Positions 1 through 8,552 of a stretch of DNA of 61,925 bases are shown here, in pieces. Source of the stretch: Verrucomicrobiales bacterium. Its GTDB lineage: Bacteria; Verrucomicrobiota; Verrucomicrobiia; Verrucomicrobiales; DEV007. A model generated the notes under the pieces. The model made no database searches. It saw nothing but the letters and a program-made list of their open reading frames with translations, and was not told the origin of the DNA. The position numbers and the translations under genes are program-made. The stretch covers positions 1-61,925 of the forward strand of contig JARGNI010000032.1 of assembly GCA_029213195.1 (NCBI GenBank), read 5' to 3'. Position 1 is the first letter of the stretch, and the number at the start of each line of letters is the position of its first letter.

Positions 1-38
1 CGCGAAATTCTTCATCGGGAACACTATCGAGCAATCGC

Positions 39-317
39 TTAAAGCAGTGCCATTCTTGCCTGACCCGAATGGCACGAAACGCGATAGTGATCGATCACGC
101 GCGACTTCGCCAACCAGATCGCCCAAGCCTCGAACGAGCGTTCGCCATCGTATTCATCAAAGCGCCGGGCAACCGTCAGCGCGACCTTCTGCACTACGTC
201 CTCGGCGTCTGAAAACCGGCTGATCGATGCAAACACAAACGCCCGCACCGCCGGCTCCGCCTCAATCCAGAGACGGGCGAGGCGTTCACGAGCTTCAAGT
301 TCGGCAGAATCGGTCAT
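39..317 (-). pseudogene. ECF sigma factor, N-terminal part only
   Basis: The 92-aa frame reads as sigma-70 region 2 of a PVC-type ECF sigma factor: an acidic N-terminus, then SDAEDVVQKVALTVARRF, then WLAKSRVIDHYR. After HYR the frame runs into an unrelated tail (SCHSGQARMALL) and stops, so the region 4 needed for -35 recognition is missing. Another frame of the same strand continues across the stop towards the window edge with FKRLLDSVPDEEFR, which would suit the linker of such a sigma factor. A frameshift near base 90 is therefore more likely than a clean truncation. The rest lies outside the window. It sits 78 bases downstream of the DUF1592-type gene. Family is fairly sure; whether this is mutation or sequencing error is not. 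Confidence 0.6.
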
Positions 318-394
318 CGTTGGTATGCCGACACACTATGCGAAACGTTAACAGAAAAATCGGAAAAGCGTTCACCCGCCGATTTGGACTCAAA

Positions 395-3300
395 TCATTT
401 CATTCCAAAGGGCTCACTCTGCACGAGAGCGTGAACGAATTCACTCACTGCGAAGTTCTCGTTCTTCGCCGCGGTCACAATCTCGTCGGCCAGGTCCTCA
501 TCGGTAAACCCAAACGGACGACCCAGCCCATACCCGATCAGATGCTCGGTAAACCCACGCGCAAAGTCGGGCTCCCGCTCCGCGATGATGTCCCGCAGCT
601 CGAAGTAATCCGCGAACTTGGGGCCGTTGTGAAACTGGTCGGCCGGGTCGATGGGGTGGACATTTTTCCCATGCCCTTCTTCAGTCCGCCACTTGCCGGC
701 GGCGTTGAAGTTCTCCAGGCCGAAGCCGATCGGATCGATCTTGCGGTGGCAGCTGGCGCACTGGGCCTCCTCCATGTGGGCGGCTAGCTTCTCGCGTACT
801 GTCAGGGACGGGTCTTCGATACGCGACAGCTGCGGCACGTTCGGCGGAGCCGGGGGAGGTGGATCGTTGAGCAGGTAGCGCAGGACCCAGGTACCGCGCT
901 CGACGGGGCTGGTTTCGATGCCGTCGCTGCCCATGGCGTGGACCGCAGCCATGCCTAACAAACCACCACGCGGTGACCCGGCGGGCAGGGCGACCTTTTG
1001 GAATTGATCGCCGGTGACGCCGTCGAGGCCGTAGTAGGTGGCGAGCAGTCCGTTGACGAAAACGTAGTCGCTCTTGAGCAGTTGGCCGAGTCTGCCCTGT
1101 TTCTGGTCGCGGAGGACGTGGGCGAAGGAATGATAGACCTCCTGTCGCGCCGCAGTGCGGGTGCTCTCGTCGAAGTCACGGTAGAGTCGGGTATCGAACT
1201 GGAAGAAGTCGAGGCGCTCCATGTCGAGCCACTGGTGGAGGAAGCCGGCAACAAACTCGTCGGAGCGGGAATCGGCGATGAGACGATCGACCTGGCTTCG
1301 CAGGATGTCAGGGTTGGAAAGTTCTTCGCGGCTGGCGAGGTCGAGCAATTCCTGGTCGGGCGGTGCGCTCCAGAGGAAGTAAGCGAGGCGCACGGCGAGT
1401 TCGCGATCGGTTAGGGTACGTTTGGCCTGTTGGCTTGGGCTCTGCGGCGGGTGCGGAGACCCTTTTCTACTTACTGGCTCGTTGAGGTAGAGGAAACCGG
1501 GTGAGGACAGAATGATGGCGAGCGGTAGCTCGAGGGCTTGCTCAAAGGAATCGCCCTCGGCGCGGCGGTTGTCATAGATGGCGGCTAGGCGGCCGAGGAA
1601 GTCGTCCTCGGCCGGAACGCCACGGAAAGCGGTGACGGCGAAGTTCTCGAAGATCTCGCGGGCGCGTTGGGATTCGTCGGGTGTGGTTTGAGGATCGACC
1701 CACCAATCGGTGAAGGTCGAGTCGGAGGAAGCTTGGATCGGACCTTCCCACTCGACCCAGTCAATCCAGAGGGCGGGTTCTGGGCCCATTCCGGTTTCCT
1801 TTCGGGCCTCCTCGAAGCGAGCGTTGTCGGTCTTGGGATCGCGCTTTTCACGCAGCGCAAATTTGCGCGGACCGTCCGAAGTCAAAGTGACAGGCACCTC
1901 GATGACTTGGGGGGCGTCGGTGGATCCGGTCACCTGGAAGGTGGCGAGGTGGTCGAACTGATCCTTGTCGGGAACGGCTCCCAGATCGACGAAATGCCGC
2001 TCGGTGGGCGTGCCTGCGACAGCTCCGATGCGAAACCGGATCCTGTAGTCGCCGGGAGGGAGGGATTCGACGACATGCTTCGTCTCGCGCCAGCCGGAGG
2101 GTTGTTCCGGGGGCAGCGCGATGAATTCAAGTTTGTTGACGCTGGAGATCGTCAGGAGAGAACCTGTCTGAGTCAGTGGATTCTCCAGGTAGCGGCGGTA
2201 GCTCGGACCATTTTTCTCAAAGGTCATGATCTGAAACTTCGCCTGCTGCTCGTCCTCGATTCCTTTCTGAGCTTCGCCGGTCTCCAATAACTTTTTTGCC
2301 CGTTCGGCTCCGCCCTTGAAGTACCCGTTGTAGGTGCCGCCGACTTTCGTATTGGCGTGCTCTTCGACCTCACGTCGCTGAGTCCAGGTAGTGGGTTTGG
2401 CAGGATGCGGGCCTTCCAGCTCGACCCAGTCGATCCAGATCGCCGGCGGGTGGCCGTAGCCGTTTTCCTTTCTGAACTTGTTGTGCGCGTCCCAGAGTTC
2501 TTTCAGGTTGCCGGTGTTGGGTTGCTTTTCCTGGATGGCGAACTCCTTGATCGTATCGGTTCCCACTTCGAGCGGGATCTCGATCACTTGGGGCTTGTCG
2601 ATGGTCCCGGTGACCTGGTGGCTGCTGATGGGCCGGCCCTCGAGTCCCCAGTTCCGACTCTCGATCTGGCGCTGGGGGTGTCCCACTTCGATGAAGTGGC
2701 GTGAGGCGGGTGAGCCCTCCACGGCCGCCGCAGCAACGCGGAGGGTGTAGCTGCCGGGCGGCAGTTTTTCCGGGGCGACAATGACGCGGCCGGTGCCGTG
2801 CGCGAGCTTCAGGTAGGTGCCGCGGTCCCGATGCGGGAGGCTGGCGTAGTGCTTGTGATAGGCGAGGTTGGCGCGGTCTCCTTTTGGATCACTGGCAGCG
2901 GCTTTCTGGGAGTCGCGGAAACCGAAGTCCGTGGCATCAGGCGTTCCCTCGAGCCGGTCCGCAAAGGCGTAGAACCACTGAGGGTGATCGATCTTGGGCT
3001 CGGTTTTGCGGATCTCGGCAATCTTCGCCTGGTTCGCAGGTGTGTTGACGACTGCGTCGACGCCCTTTTGCCACTCGGCAGAACGGGCCTGCGCGTCTTC
3101 GATGGTGGCGATTTGTTTCCCGTTGTCCGGATTGATCGTCTTTTCCGGCTCGATGCGGGTGATCATGGATTCGATTACTGGGTTGTCCGGGATCGGTCCG
3201 ACCAGTTCAGCCCAGTCCACCCAGATCGCGGGCGGGGTGCCGTAGCCGTTTTCTCTTTTGAATCGAAAGTGGGTATTGCGTCGTTCTTTGAAGCTTCCGG

Positions 3301-4531
3301 ATTGCCGCTCCTGGATACCAAATTCTTTGGGCTTATCCACGCCGACTTCGATCATGGTCTCAATGATTTCAGGTTGATCGATCGTTCCGGTTACCTGGAG
3401 AGTCTTGAGAGGATAGCCGGCAAAGCCGGACGGCACCTGGTTAACGCGCTGCGGATGGCCGATTTCAATAAAATGCCGTTCCGGTGGAGAGCCCTCGACA
3501 GTTCCGGCCCTCACACGGAGTTTATAGGTGCCGGGCGGAAGATCCTTCGCAGGTGGAATGATATCCAATCGGACGATATATTCTGTTGTTCTGAGATAAG
3601 TGCCGCGATCGTTGTGAGGGAGCGCTGCGTAGTGCTTGAGGCTCTTGTGGCTGGTTTCATAGTCCAACTGATAGAAATTCATCGCCGAGTCCGGGTCTCC
3701 ACCGAAGTGCTCCAGATCGGGGACACCCCTCAATCGCTTGGACATTCGGTAGATTCGGTAGGGGTGTGTATCGATATCCGGATGCTCCTTCCGAAGTTTT
3801 TCCATGATCGCGTTGTTCTCGGAAGCGTTTACTGCTTTTTCGATCGCAGCCATCCATGGTTTGATGAGCTCAAACTTCTCCTCCTGTTTCCGGACGAATT
3901 CGAGATGCTTGACATTAACCGTCTCTTCGGGCTCGAGGCGAAACACCTTGGAAGGTCGTTGCTGAGAAGCTTGACGGGCGAACATTTCACCAATCGCGCT
4001 GCGTCCGAGTTTCAGGTACTGCTCGATCTGGTCGCTCGACATGAACTGGGAAGACCCGACGGTATCGAAGGTGCCGCTTCCGCCGTCCGCCGGCAGGGAA
4101 CTGGCATCAATTTCGAAGCCTACGAGCGAGGCGATGCTGTTCTGGTATTCGCGTCGGTTGAGGCGACGCATCGTGATCTCGCCACCGGTGTCGGAGAGCG
4201 AGCGACGTGCGTCGACCATGGTCCGGGCGAGGGCATCGAGGAAGTCGGCTTTCTCACTCTGCTCGGGTTGCTTCTTGTCCTCGGGCGGCATTTCGCCGGA
4301 GTTCATCGAGTTGAGCACTTTCTGCCAGAGTTCAGCTTCCTGGATGCTGGTGACCTGGAAGGCCAGGTCTTCCAGGTTTACCGAGCCCTTTTCGGTGAGT
4401 GCGTCGTGGCAGTCGAGGCAATAGTTGGAGAGGAACTCGAAGTGTTTTTCGGGGAGCTCGGGGATGGGCTCGGCGGCGGTTGATGAGACAACCACAAGCC
4501 ACCCCGTTAGGCCGATGAGCCAACAGGGTAT
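395..4531 (-). CDS. DUF1592-type secreted cytochrome with triplicated sandwich domain
   Basis: A planctomycete-type cytochrome of the PSCyt1/DUF1587/DUF1595/DUF1592/DUF1588/DUF1585 family, presumed periplasmic; its reaction is unknown. A CLDCH haem site lies near the N-terminus (about base 4410) and a CASCH site near the C-terminus. Between DUF1587 and DUF1595 lie three copies of a beta-rich module (about 3590-3180, 2800-2400 and 2085-1735), each with LPPG.Y.LR, GTP/GSP..RHF and IDW.EL.GP-like motifs. The first two also share the preceding 90 residues. The usual protein has one such region, so this one is long. No ATG, and no GTG or TTG preceding a signal peptide, exists near the true N-terminus. 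The coordinates mark the conserved frame from an ATA codon; the nearest in-frame ATG (4768) lies antisense inside the transposase gene. A REP arm is translated at 1430-1474. Confidence 0.8.
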   Translation of the reverse strand: MPCWLIGLTGWLVVVSSTAAEPIPELPEKHFEFLSNYCLDCHDALTEKGSVNLEDLAFQVTSIQEAELWQKVLNSMNSGEMPPEDKKQPEQSEKADFLDALARTMVDARRSLSDTGGEITMRRLNRREYQNSIASLVGFEIDASSLPADGGSGTFDTVGSSQFMSSDQIEQYLKLGRSAIGEMFARQASQQRPSKVFRLEPEETVNVKHLEFVRKQEEKFELIKPWMAAIEKAVNASENNAIMEKLRKEHPDIDTHPYRIYRMSKRLRGVPDLEHFGGDPDSAMNFYQLDYETSHKSLKHYAALPHNDRGTYLRTTEYIVRLDIIPPAKDLPPGTYKLRVRAGTVEGSPPERHFIEIGHPQRVNQVPSGFAGYPLKTLQVTGTIDQPEIIETMIEVGVDKPKEFGIQERQSGSFKERRNTHFRFKRENGYGTPPAIWVDWAELVGPIPDNPVIESMITRIEPEKTINPDNGKQIATIEDAQARSAEWQKGVDAVVNTPANQAKIAEIRKTEPKIDHPQWFYAFADRLEGTPDATDFGFRDSQKAAASDPKGDRANLAYHKHYASLPHRDRGTYLKLAHGTGRVIVAPEKLPPGSYTLRVAAAAVEGSPASRHFIEVGHPQRQIESRNWGLEGRPISSHQVTGTIDKPQVIEIPLEVGTDTIKEFAIQEKQPNTGNLKELWDAHNKFRKENGYGHPPAIWIDWVELEGPHPAKPTTWTQRREVEEHANTKVGGTYNGYFKGGAERAKKLLETGEAQKGIEDEQQAKFQIMTFEKNGPSYRRYLENPLTQTGSLLTISSVNKLEFIALPPEQPSGWRETKHVVESLPPGDYRIRFRIGAVAGTPTERHFVDLGAVPDKDQFDHLATFQVTGSTDAPQVIEVPVTLTSDGPRKFALREKRDPKTDNARFEEARKETGMGPEPALWIDWVEWEGPIQASSDSTFTDWWVDPQTTPDESQRAREIFENFAVTAFRGVPAEDDFLGRLAAIYDNRRAEGDSFEQALELPLAIILSSPGFLYLNEPVSRKGSPHPPQSPSQQAKRTLTDRELAVRLAYFLWSAPPDQELLDLASREELSNPDILRSQVDRLIADSRSDEFVAGFLHQWLDMERLDFFQFDTRLYRDFDESTRTAARQEVYHSFAHVLRDQKQGRLGQLLKSDYVFVNGLLATYYGLDGVTGDQFQKVALPAGSPRGGLLGMAAVHAMGSDGIETSPVERGTWVLRYLLNDPPPPAPPNVPQLSRIEDPSLTVREKLAAHMEEAQCASCHRKIDPIGFGLENFNAAGKWRTEEGHGKNVHPIDPADQFHNGPKFADYFELRDIIAEREPDFARGFTEHLIGYGLGRPFGFTDEDLADEIVTAAKNENFAVSEFVHALVQSEPFGMK
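1430..1474. repeat. REP arm translated inside the DUF1592-type gene
   Basis: This matches, with few changes, one arm and part of the spacer of the palindromic elements at 4575-4651, 5391-5470 and 6785-6862 (core GGTGCGGAGACCC followed by TTTTCTACTT). It is read through in frame and encodes SRKGSPHPPQSPSQQ between the DUF1595 and DUF1592 parts. The same element at 4575-4651 encodes SRKGSPYPSQSPCQS when read in the same sense, which makes common origin clear. Confidence 0.8.
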
Positions 4532-4574
4532 GGTGAGGGATCTAACCCTGTTGAACTGGGAAGGAAATGTAGGT

Positions 4575-4651
4575 GAGGGTCTCCGGACCCGTAGCGAAGA
4601 ATCGGCAGATTGGCAGGGGCTCTGTGACGGGTACGGAGACCCTTTTCTACT
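4575..4651. repeat. REP inverted pair, 5' side of the RAYT gene
   Basis: Two arms in inverted orientation (GGGTCTCCGGACCCGT and ACGGGTACGGAGACCC) are separated by a spacer containing GCGAAGAATCGGCAGATTGG. They could fold into one long imperfect hairpin. The element lies 27 bases upstream of the tyrosine transposase gene, as REP elements do around RAYT genes. Confidence 0.8.
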
Positions 4652-4678
4652 CTTGTTTTCTACGCTACAGTTTTGATC

Positions 4679-5359
4679 ATGTCCTGCAGTTTTCGTGATC
4701 CGCCCCCCAATTTTGGCGGGCTGAATCCTTACGAACCGATTGAAGTCCACAGCCGCAATCTCCCGCATTGGAGACAGCGCGGGGCGACCTATTTCGTAAC
4801 CTGCCGACTCTCCGATTCGCTGCCCAAGGCAAAGGTGGATCAGCTTCGTGAATACCGTGAAGAGTGGGAACTTGAGAATCCAAAACCGCAAACCGATGAA
4901 CAGTTGCGTGAATATGCGAAACTCTTTTCGACTCGAGTGGAAGGATGGCTCGACGAAGGAGCGGGATGTTGTGCCTTGGGAAATCATGCGAATGGCGAGC
5001 TTGTGGATTCGACTTTGCGACACTTTGATGGCGATCGGTATCGTCTCTTTTGCAGTGTCGTGATGCCGAATCATATTCATGCGATCGTGAAGCCTCTAGG
5101 TGAGAATGACTTGGATGAGATTTGGGAAAGTTGGAAGAAATTCAGCGCGACCCGATTATCGAAACAAGGAGTGGAAATCCGTCCTGTTTGGTTTTCAGAG
5201 GGGTATGATCGAATCATTCGTGACATGGAACATTTGCAGCGAGTGGTGCGGTATATTGGTAGGAATCCAATCAAGGTAGGTTTGTCTAGAGAGGCGACGT
5301 TTTGCCGGATTTGTGATGATTGGTTGGCTGATGGCTGGGATTGGATGGATGGGGAGTGA
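4679..5359 (+). CDS. REP-associated tyrosine transposase (RAYT)
   Basis: A single-strand-acting Y1 (IS200/IS605-like) transposase domain of about 226 residues, the size normal for RAYTs, which bind and cleave REP palindromes. The HUH metal-site motif reads MPNHIHAIV (H132, H134 counted from the ATG at 4679), and the likely nucleophilic tyrosine is Y176 in FSEGYDRIIRDMEHL. The N-terminal PHWRQRGATYFVTCRLSDSLP is typical of the family. A TTG at 4673 is an alternative start. REP-like inverted pairs lie on both sides (4575-4651 and 5391-5470). It is antisense to, and just upstream of, the DUF1592-type gene, and so separates that gene from its DUF1552 operon partner. No IS200-type accessory gene is present. 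Known RAYTs are usually immobile as genes but linked to REP spread. Confidence 0.92.
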   Translation: MSCSFRDPPPNFGGLNPYEPIEVHSRNLPHWRQRGATYFVTCRLSDSLPKAKVDQLREYREEWELENPKPQTDEQLREYAKLFSTRVEGWLDEGAGCCALGNHANGELVDSTLRHFDGDRYRLFCSVVMPNHIHAIVKPLGENDLDEIWESWKKFSATRLSKQGVEIRPVWFSEGYDRIIRDMEHLQRVVRYIGRNPIKVGLSREATFCRICDDWLADGWDWMDGE

Positions 5360-5470
5360 GTAGAAAAGGTCGGGTTGAAGGGGCTGTAGGAAAGGGTCTC
5401 CGCACCCGTCGCGAAGAATCTGCAGAATGGCCTAGGCTCCGCGACGGGTGCAGAGACCCTCTTCTACTTT
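5357..5470. repeat. REP elements, 3' side of the RAYT gene
   Basis: A partial arm (GAGTAGAAAAGG) overlaps the transposase stop codon. A complete inverted pair follows at 5391-5470, with arms GGGTCTCCGCACCCGTCGC and GCGACGGGTGCAGAGACCC around a spacer like that of the 5' element. The pair ends right at the stop codon of the DUF1552 gene. Confidence 0.8.
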
Positions 5471-6757
5471 CTACGCCTGCAGTGCTTTCACGATCCCGGA
5501 GCTATCCCCATGCCTCTCCACATCAATCCCCATGCCATGCAGCATCGTCAGCCAGACATTGCAAAGCGGGGTGTCCTCCGGCAGCACAAGGTGCTGGCCG
5601 AGCTTCAAATTCGCGCCGCCGCCGGTGAGGACGGTGGGGCAATTGGTGAGGTAGTGGATGGAACTGATGTTCGATCCAAAAGCCACCGTCGTGTGGTCGA
5701 AAAGGCTCGACCCATCGGCTTCCTTGGTATCCTTGAGCTTGTCGATGAAGCGGGCGAGGAGTTCGCTGTGGGTCTTGTCGCGCTTCTTGGAAGCCTCCAT
5801 GCGTTCGCCGGGTGAGTAGTGGCTCACGTTGTGGGCGCTGTGGGTGACATCGAGACTCTGCAGGAGCGTGTTGCCGGGCATGCGGTAGGTGAGGGCGCGG
5901 GTGCTGTCGGTCTGCAGGGCGGCGATGATTAGATCCTGCATGATTTCGATCTCCGCTTTTCCCTTCAGCCCGGGGTCGGGTTCTTCAAGGGGCGGCTTGG
6001 ACTTGGGCACGTCGAGCCAATCCTCGTCCTTGTTGAGACGCGTCTCGATGTCGCGGATGCCCTGGAAGTATTCGTCGAGCTTGTCGGTGTCAGTTTTTGA
6101 AAGCCCGCGTTGGACACGCTTGGCTTCGCTGAGCACGGCGTCGAGGACGGAGCGGTTTTCGGTAATGGCGGCCTGGCGTTGCTCCAGGGGAAGGTCTTCG
6201 GGCGAGAAGAGCTTGTGGAAAACCTGAACCGGATCGTCCTGACCGGCGACCGGCTTGCCGCGTTGATCCCAGGCGAGGGAAAGGCCGGGGCCGTGCCCCT
6301 GGAGTTCGGAAGGGTTGAGCTGGAGGGACGCAAAGCGAGTGTCCTGCCCCAACTGCTGCGCGACGACCTGGTCGACCGAGATGCTGTTGGCCATGTTCTG
6401 ACCGGGGACGGAGTAGCGATTCGCTCCGGTGAGCCAGAAGGTGCTGCCCCAGTGCGCTTCGTTGGCATACTGATTCGCGCAGCCCTGCACCACGGTGAGA
6501 TCGGACTGGTGCCGGGCGAGCGGGGAGAGTCCTTCAGAAAGTTCGTAGTCAGAGCCGGTTTTGGTTGTGTCTGGAAACCAGGTTTCCTTGGTGACTCCGA
6601 AGCCCATGCCGAAAAAGACGGCGCGTTTGGCAGGGGACGCTGCAGCGGTCGGGGCGCCTGAAGCAAAGCGGCGAAAGCCAAAGGATTCCAGGGCCGGCAG
6701 GGCGATGAGCGCTCCGGTTCCGCGGAGGAAGTGGCGGCGTTTGAGTTGCGTTTTCAT
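5471..6757 (-). CDS. DUF1552 family Tat-exported protein
   Basis: A 428-aa member of DUF1552, a family of unknown biochemical function that travels with DUF1592-type cytochromes in planctomycetes and verrucomicrobia. I chose the ATG giving MKTQLKRRHFLRGTGALIAL, which begins a twin-arginine-like signal; the longer frame upstream is REP sequence. Family features include GMGFGVTKETWFPD, a QGCANQYANEAHWGSTFWLTG stretch and SLDVTHSAHNVSHYSPGE. It follows the secreted 225-aa protein (gap filled by a REP pair) and precedes the RAYT insertion and the DUF1592-type gene, all on the same strand except the RAYT. Original co-transcription with the cytochrome is likely. Family call is sure; role unknown. 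Confidence 0.9.
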   Translation of the reverse strand: MKTQLKRRHFLRGTGALIALPALESFGFRRFASGAPTAAASPAKRAVFFGMGFGVTKETWFPDTTKTGSDYELSEGLSPLARHQSDLTVVQGCANQYANEAHWGSTFWLTGANRYSVPGQNMANSISVDQVVAQQLGQDTRFASLQLNPSELQGHGPGLSLAWDQRGKPVAGQDDPVQVFHKLFSPEDLPLEQRQAAITENRSVLDAVLSEAKRVQRGLSKTDTDKLDEYFQGIRDIETRLNKDEDWLDVPKSKPPLEEPDPGLKGKAEIEIMQDLIIAALQTDSTRALTYRMPGNTLLQSLDVTHSAHNVSHYSPGERMEASKKRDKTHSELLARFIDKLKDTKEADGSSLFDHTTVAFGSNISSIHYLTNCPTVLTGGGANLKLGQHLVLPEDTPLCNVWLTMLHGMGIDVERHGDSSGIVKALQA

Positions 6758-6784
6758 GGTGATAAAATTGAAATTGGTATTGTG

Positions 6785-6862
6785 GAAAAGGGTCTCCGCA
6801 CCCACCGCAGTGCTCCTGCCAATCTGCGGATTCTTCGCGACGGGTGCGGAGACCCTTTTTAA
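6785..6862. repeat. REP inverted pair between operon genes
   Basis: Arms AAAAGGGTCTCCGCACCC and GGGTGCGGAGACCCTTTTT surround a spacer that is the reverse complement of the spacer at 4575-4651, so this copy is inverted relative to the two flanking the transposase. It fills most of the gap between the 225-aa protein gene and the DUF1552 gene. When transcribed it would form a hairpin between the two cistrons. Confidence 0.8.
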
Positions 6863-6866
6863 TTTC

Positions 6867-7544
6867 TTATTCACTGCAGTCCCAAAGGCGGACGGAGTCG
6901 AACAGGATTTTTGAACCTTCGCCTCCCTTGAAAGTAAATCGAGGTCCGTATTTGTCGTTCTTGTTGTTGATAGTCACCTTCTCGTGCTCGTAGGTTTTTC
7001 CTTTCCCGTTGACGCTGATTCGGATCGTTCCCTTCTTGTATTCGATGATCAGATCGATCCACTTATCGAGGGCCATATCTGATTCAGGCTCGCTGAATGT
7101 AGGGCCATGATCGGGAAGTTTTACCCGGTGGCCTCCTTCTGCCAGAATTCCGAGATTGATCATGTGGTGACCAATCTGAAAACTGGGGCGACCGGGAGTG
7201 AGTTCTTTCTTCTCGAACTGGTAGCGCAGGTGGCAAACGAACTGCTCGGGGATCTTGTTGAGGTGCGCCACCGGTTCAAGGCCAAGGTGGTGATCGCGAT
7301 TGAGAGCTTTCATGGCCTCCTCTTTCGAAGTGAACAGGGGAGTCACGATCAGGTTGCCGTCGACGACCTTCTTGTCCTTCTTCGGGGCGCCCCAGCGCTC
7401 CGGGTTGAGCTCGCCGTCGAAGTCATCGGAGTAGACGAGGGTTCCGGAGGAGAACAGCTCGGATTCAAAGACTGGTTCCGCCGCGTAGAGATCAGCGAAA
7501 AGTGTGAAAGCCAGGAGGGCGGACAAGAGAAGGCAATTGTTCAT
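6867..7544 (-). CDS. Secreted concanavalin/LamG-like (DUF1080-like) protein
   Basis: A 225-aa exported protein: signal peptide MNNCLLLSALLAFTLFADLYA, then a single jelly-roll-like domain with YSDDFDGELNPERWGAPKKD, DKWIDLIIEYKKGTIRISVNGKGKTYEH and a closing KILFDSVRLWDCSE. This pattern matches the DUF1080/LamG fold often annotated as glycan-binding or glycoside hydrolase-like in PVC bacteria. No catalytic pair can be assigned with confidence. It lies 33 bases downstream of the anti-sigma gene on the same strand and precedes the DUF1552 gene, so it is a likely member of the sigma-controlled operon. Confidence 0.7.
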   Translation of the reverse strand: MNNCLLLSALLAFTLFADLYAAEPVFESELFSSGTLVYSDDFDGELNPERWGAPKKDKKVVDGNLIVTPLFTSKEEAMKALNRDHHLGLEPVAHLNKIPEQFVCHLRYQFEKKELTPGRPSFQIGHHMINLGILAEGGHRVKLPDHGPTFSEPESDMALDKWIDLIIEYKKGTIRISVNGKGKTYEHEKVTINNKNDKYGPRFTFKGGEGSKILFDSVRLWDCSE

Positions 7545-7577
7545 TGTGAGGGAATGGGAAAGTGCTCTTCAGAAGAG

Positions 7578-8552
7578 CTACTTCACAAACCGGACCGGAA
7601 GATTTGGCTGCTTGATCGCGGTCAGCTGGATGTCGTCTACGAAGTATCCGCCTAATGGAATGGGAGTCGTTCCGCCTGCGCGAGTGTTGGCCGAGACGGC
7701 GATGAGAGCAAAGGTCACGTCCGGGTTCAGGAGGCACGAGGCAGAGATGGTGGAGGCTTCATCGCCCGGCGCCAGTCTGATGGATTGCTTGCCGAGCGCG
7801 TCGGCGTCACGCAATACATTGGGCCAGTTGCTGCTGACGAATTCAGGTTTTCCCTGGAAGAGGAAGATGCGAACACCCGCTTCCAGCTTTGGTAGGTCCG
7901 CATCGTTAGGAGCCGCTTCACGGCGAAACTGAGCACTGAGCTCCAGGGCGATCTGAGACTCGGAACGATCGACCCCCAACTGATGCTGCAGGGAGGTCAG
8001 ATCAACCAGTTGAAACACCGAGCAGTTGGTCGCCCCTCCGCCAGGCTCGCCCATGACATTTCCGGTCTCGAGGAATCGAAGAGACTGGTTGCCGTCAGGC
8101 TCCAAAACGACGTCAGCAGGGTTGCCACTCCAGTAGCCAAATTGATGCGGGAATCCCGTGGCGACAGGTCCTGACACCGACTGAAAATCGCCGTTCGCAA
8201 TCGCGATGAAACTCGCCTCCGATCGGGGAAAATTCACGGCCCAGACGACGCCGATTCCGAGTAGGCCGACAAAGGCGCCGGCGACTACCGCGGCAGCGAG
8301 TTGTTGCGGCATGGCAAAGAGAGAGCGGCCGCGTTCCTTTGTCGCTTCAGGCTGCGGAAAGGGAATCGTCTCGAGGTCAAGTCCCATCGTCTCGTCGCTG
8401 AGTGCCCCATGAATCTGGGCCGCCTTGAGATAGTCGGATCGCACGGCTGCGTCGCTGACGATCTGTTCGGAGAGCGATGCGGCTTCCACTTCGGAGGTTT
8501 GTCCGTCGAGGTGTTTCTGAATGAGGGGTGGCCAATCGGTTTCGTCTGTCAT
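7578..8552 (-). CDS. Membrane anti-sigma factor-like protein with jelly-roll exterior
   Basis: A 324-aa protein with a cytoplasmic N-terminus of anti-sigma character (LIQKHLDGQTSEVEAASLSEQIVSDAAVRSDYLKAAQIHGAL), one transmembrane helix around residues 90-112 (AAAVVAGAFVGLLGIGVVWAV), and a large outer domain resembling a beta-sandwich ending in GGYFVDDIQLTAI. It lacks a clear FecR domain. The start codon overlaps the stop of the preceding ECF sigma gene by four bases, so translation is probably coupled. The likely role is to hold that sigma factor until a signal reaches the outer domain; the signal is not evident. Confidence 0.75.
   Translation of the reverse strand: MTDETDWPPLIQKHLDGQTSEVEAASLSEQIVSDAAVRSDYLKAAQIHGALSDETMGLDLETIPFPQPEATKERGRSLFAMPQQLAAAVVAGAFVGLLGIGVVWAVNFPRSEASFIAIANGDFQSVSGPVATGFPHQFGYWSGNPADVVLEPDGNQSLRFLETGNVMGEPGGGATNCSVFQLVDLTSLQHQLGVDRSESQIALELSAQFRREAAPNDADLPKLEAGVRIFLFQGKPEFVSSNWPNVLRDADALGKQSIRLAPGDEASTISASCLLNPDVTFALIAVSANTRAGGTTPIPLGGYFVDDIQLTAIKQPNLPVRFVK

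Noticed and set aside
2798-4483. 561-codon plus-strand ORF opposite the DUF1592-type gene
   Set aside because: No recognisable domain, and the opposite strand carries a clear conserved protein through the whole length.
7578-8552. FecR protein
   Set aside because: The N-terminus and membrane helix fit an anti-sigma factor, but the FecR-domain motifs seen at 59752-61047 are absent.
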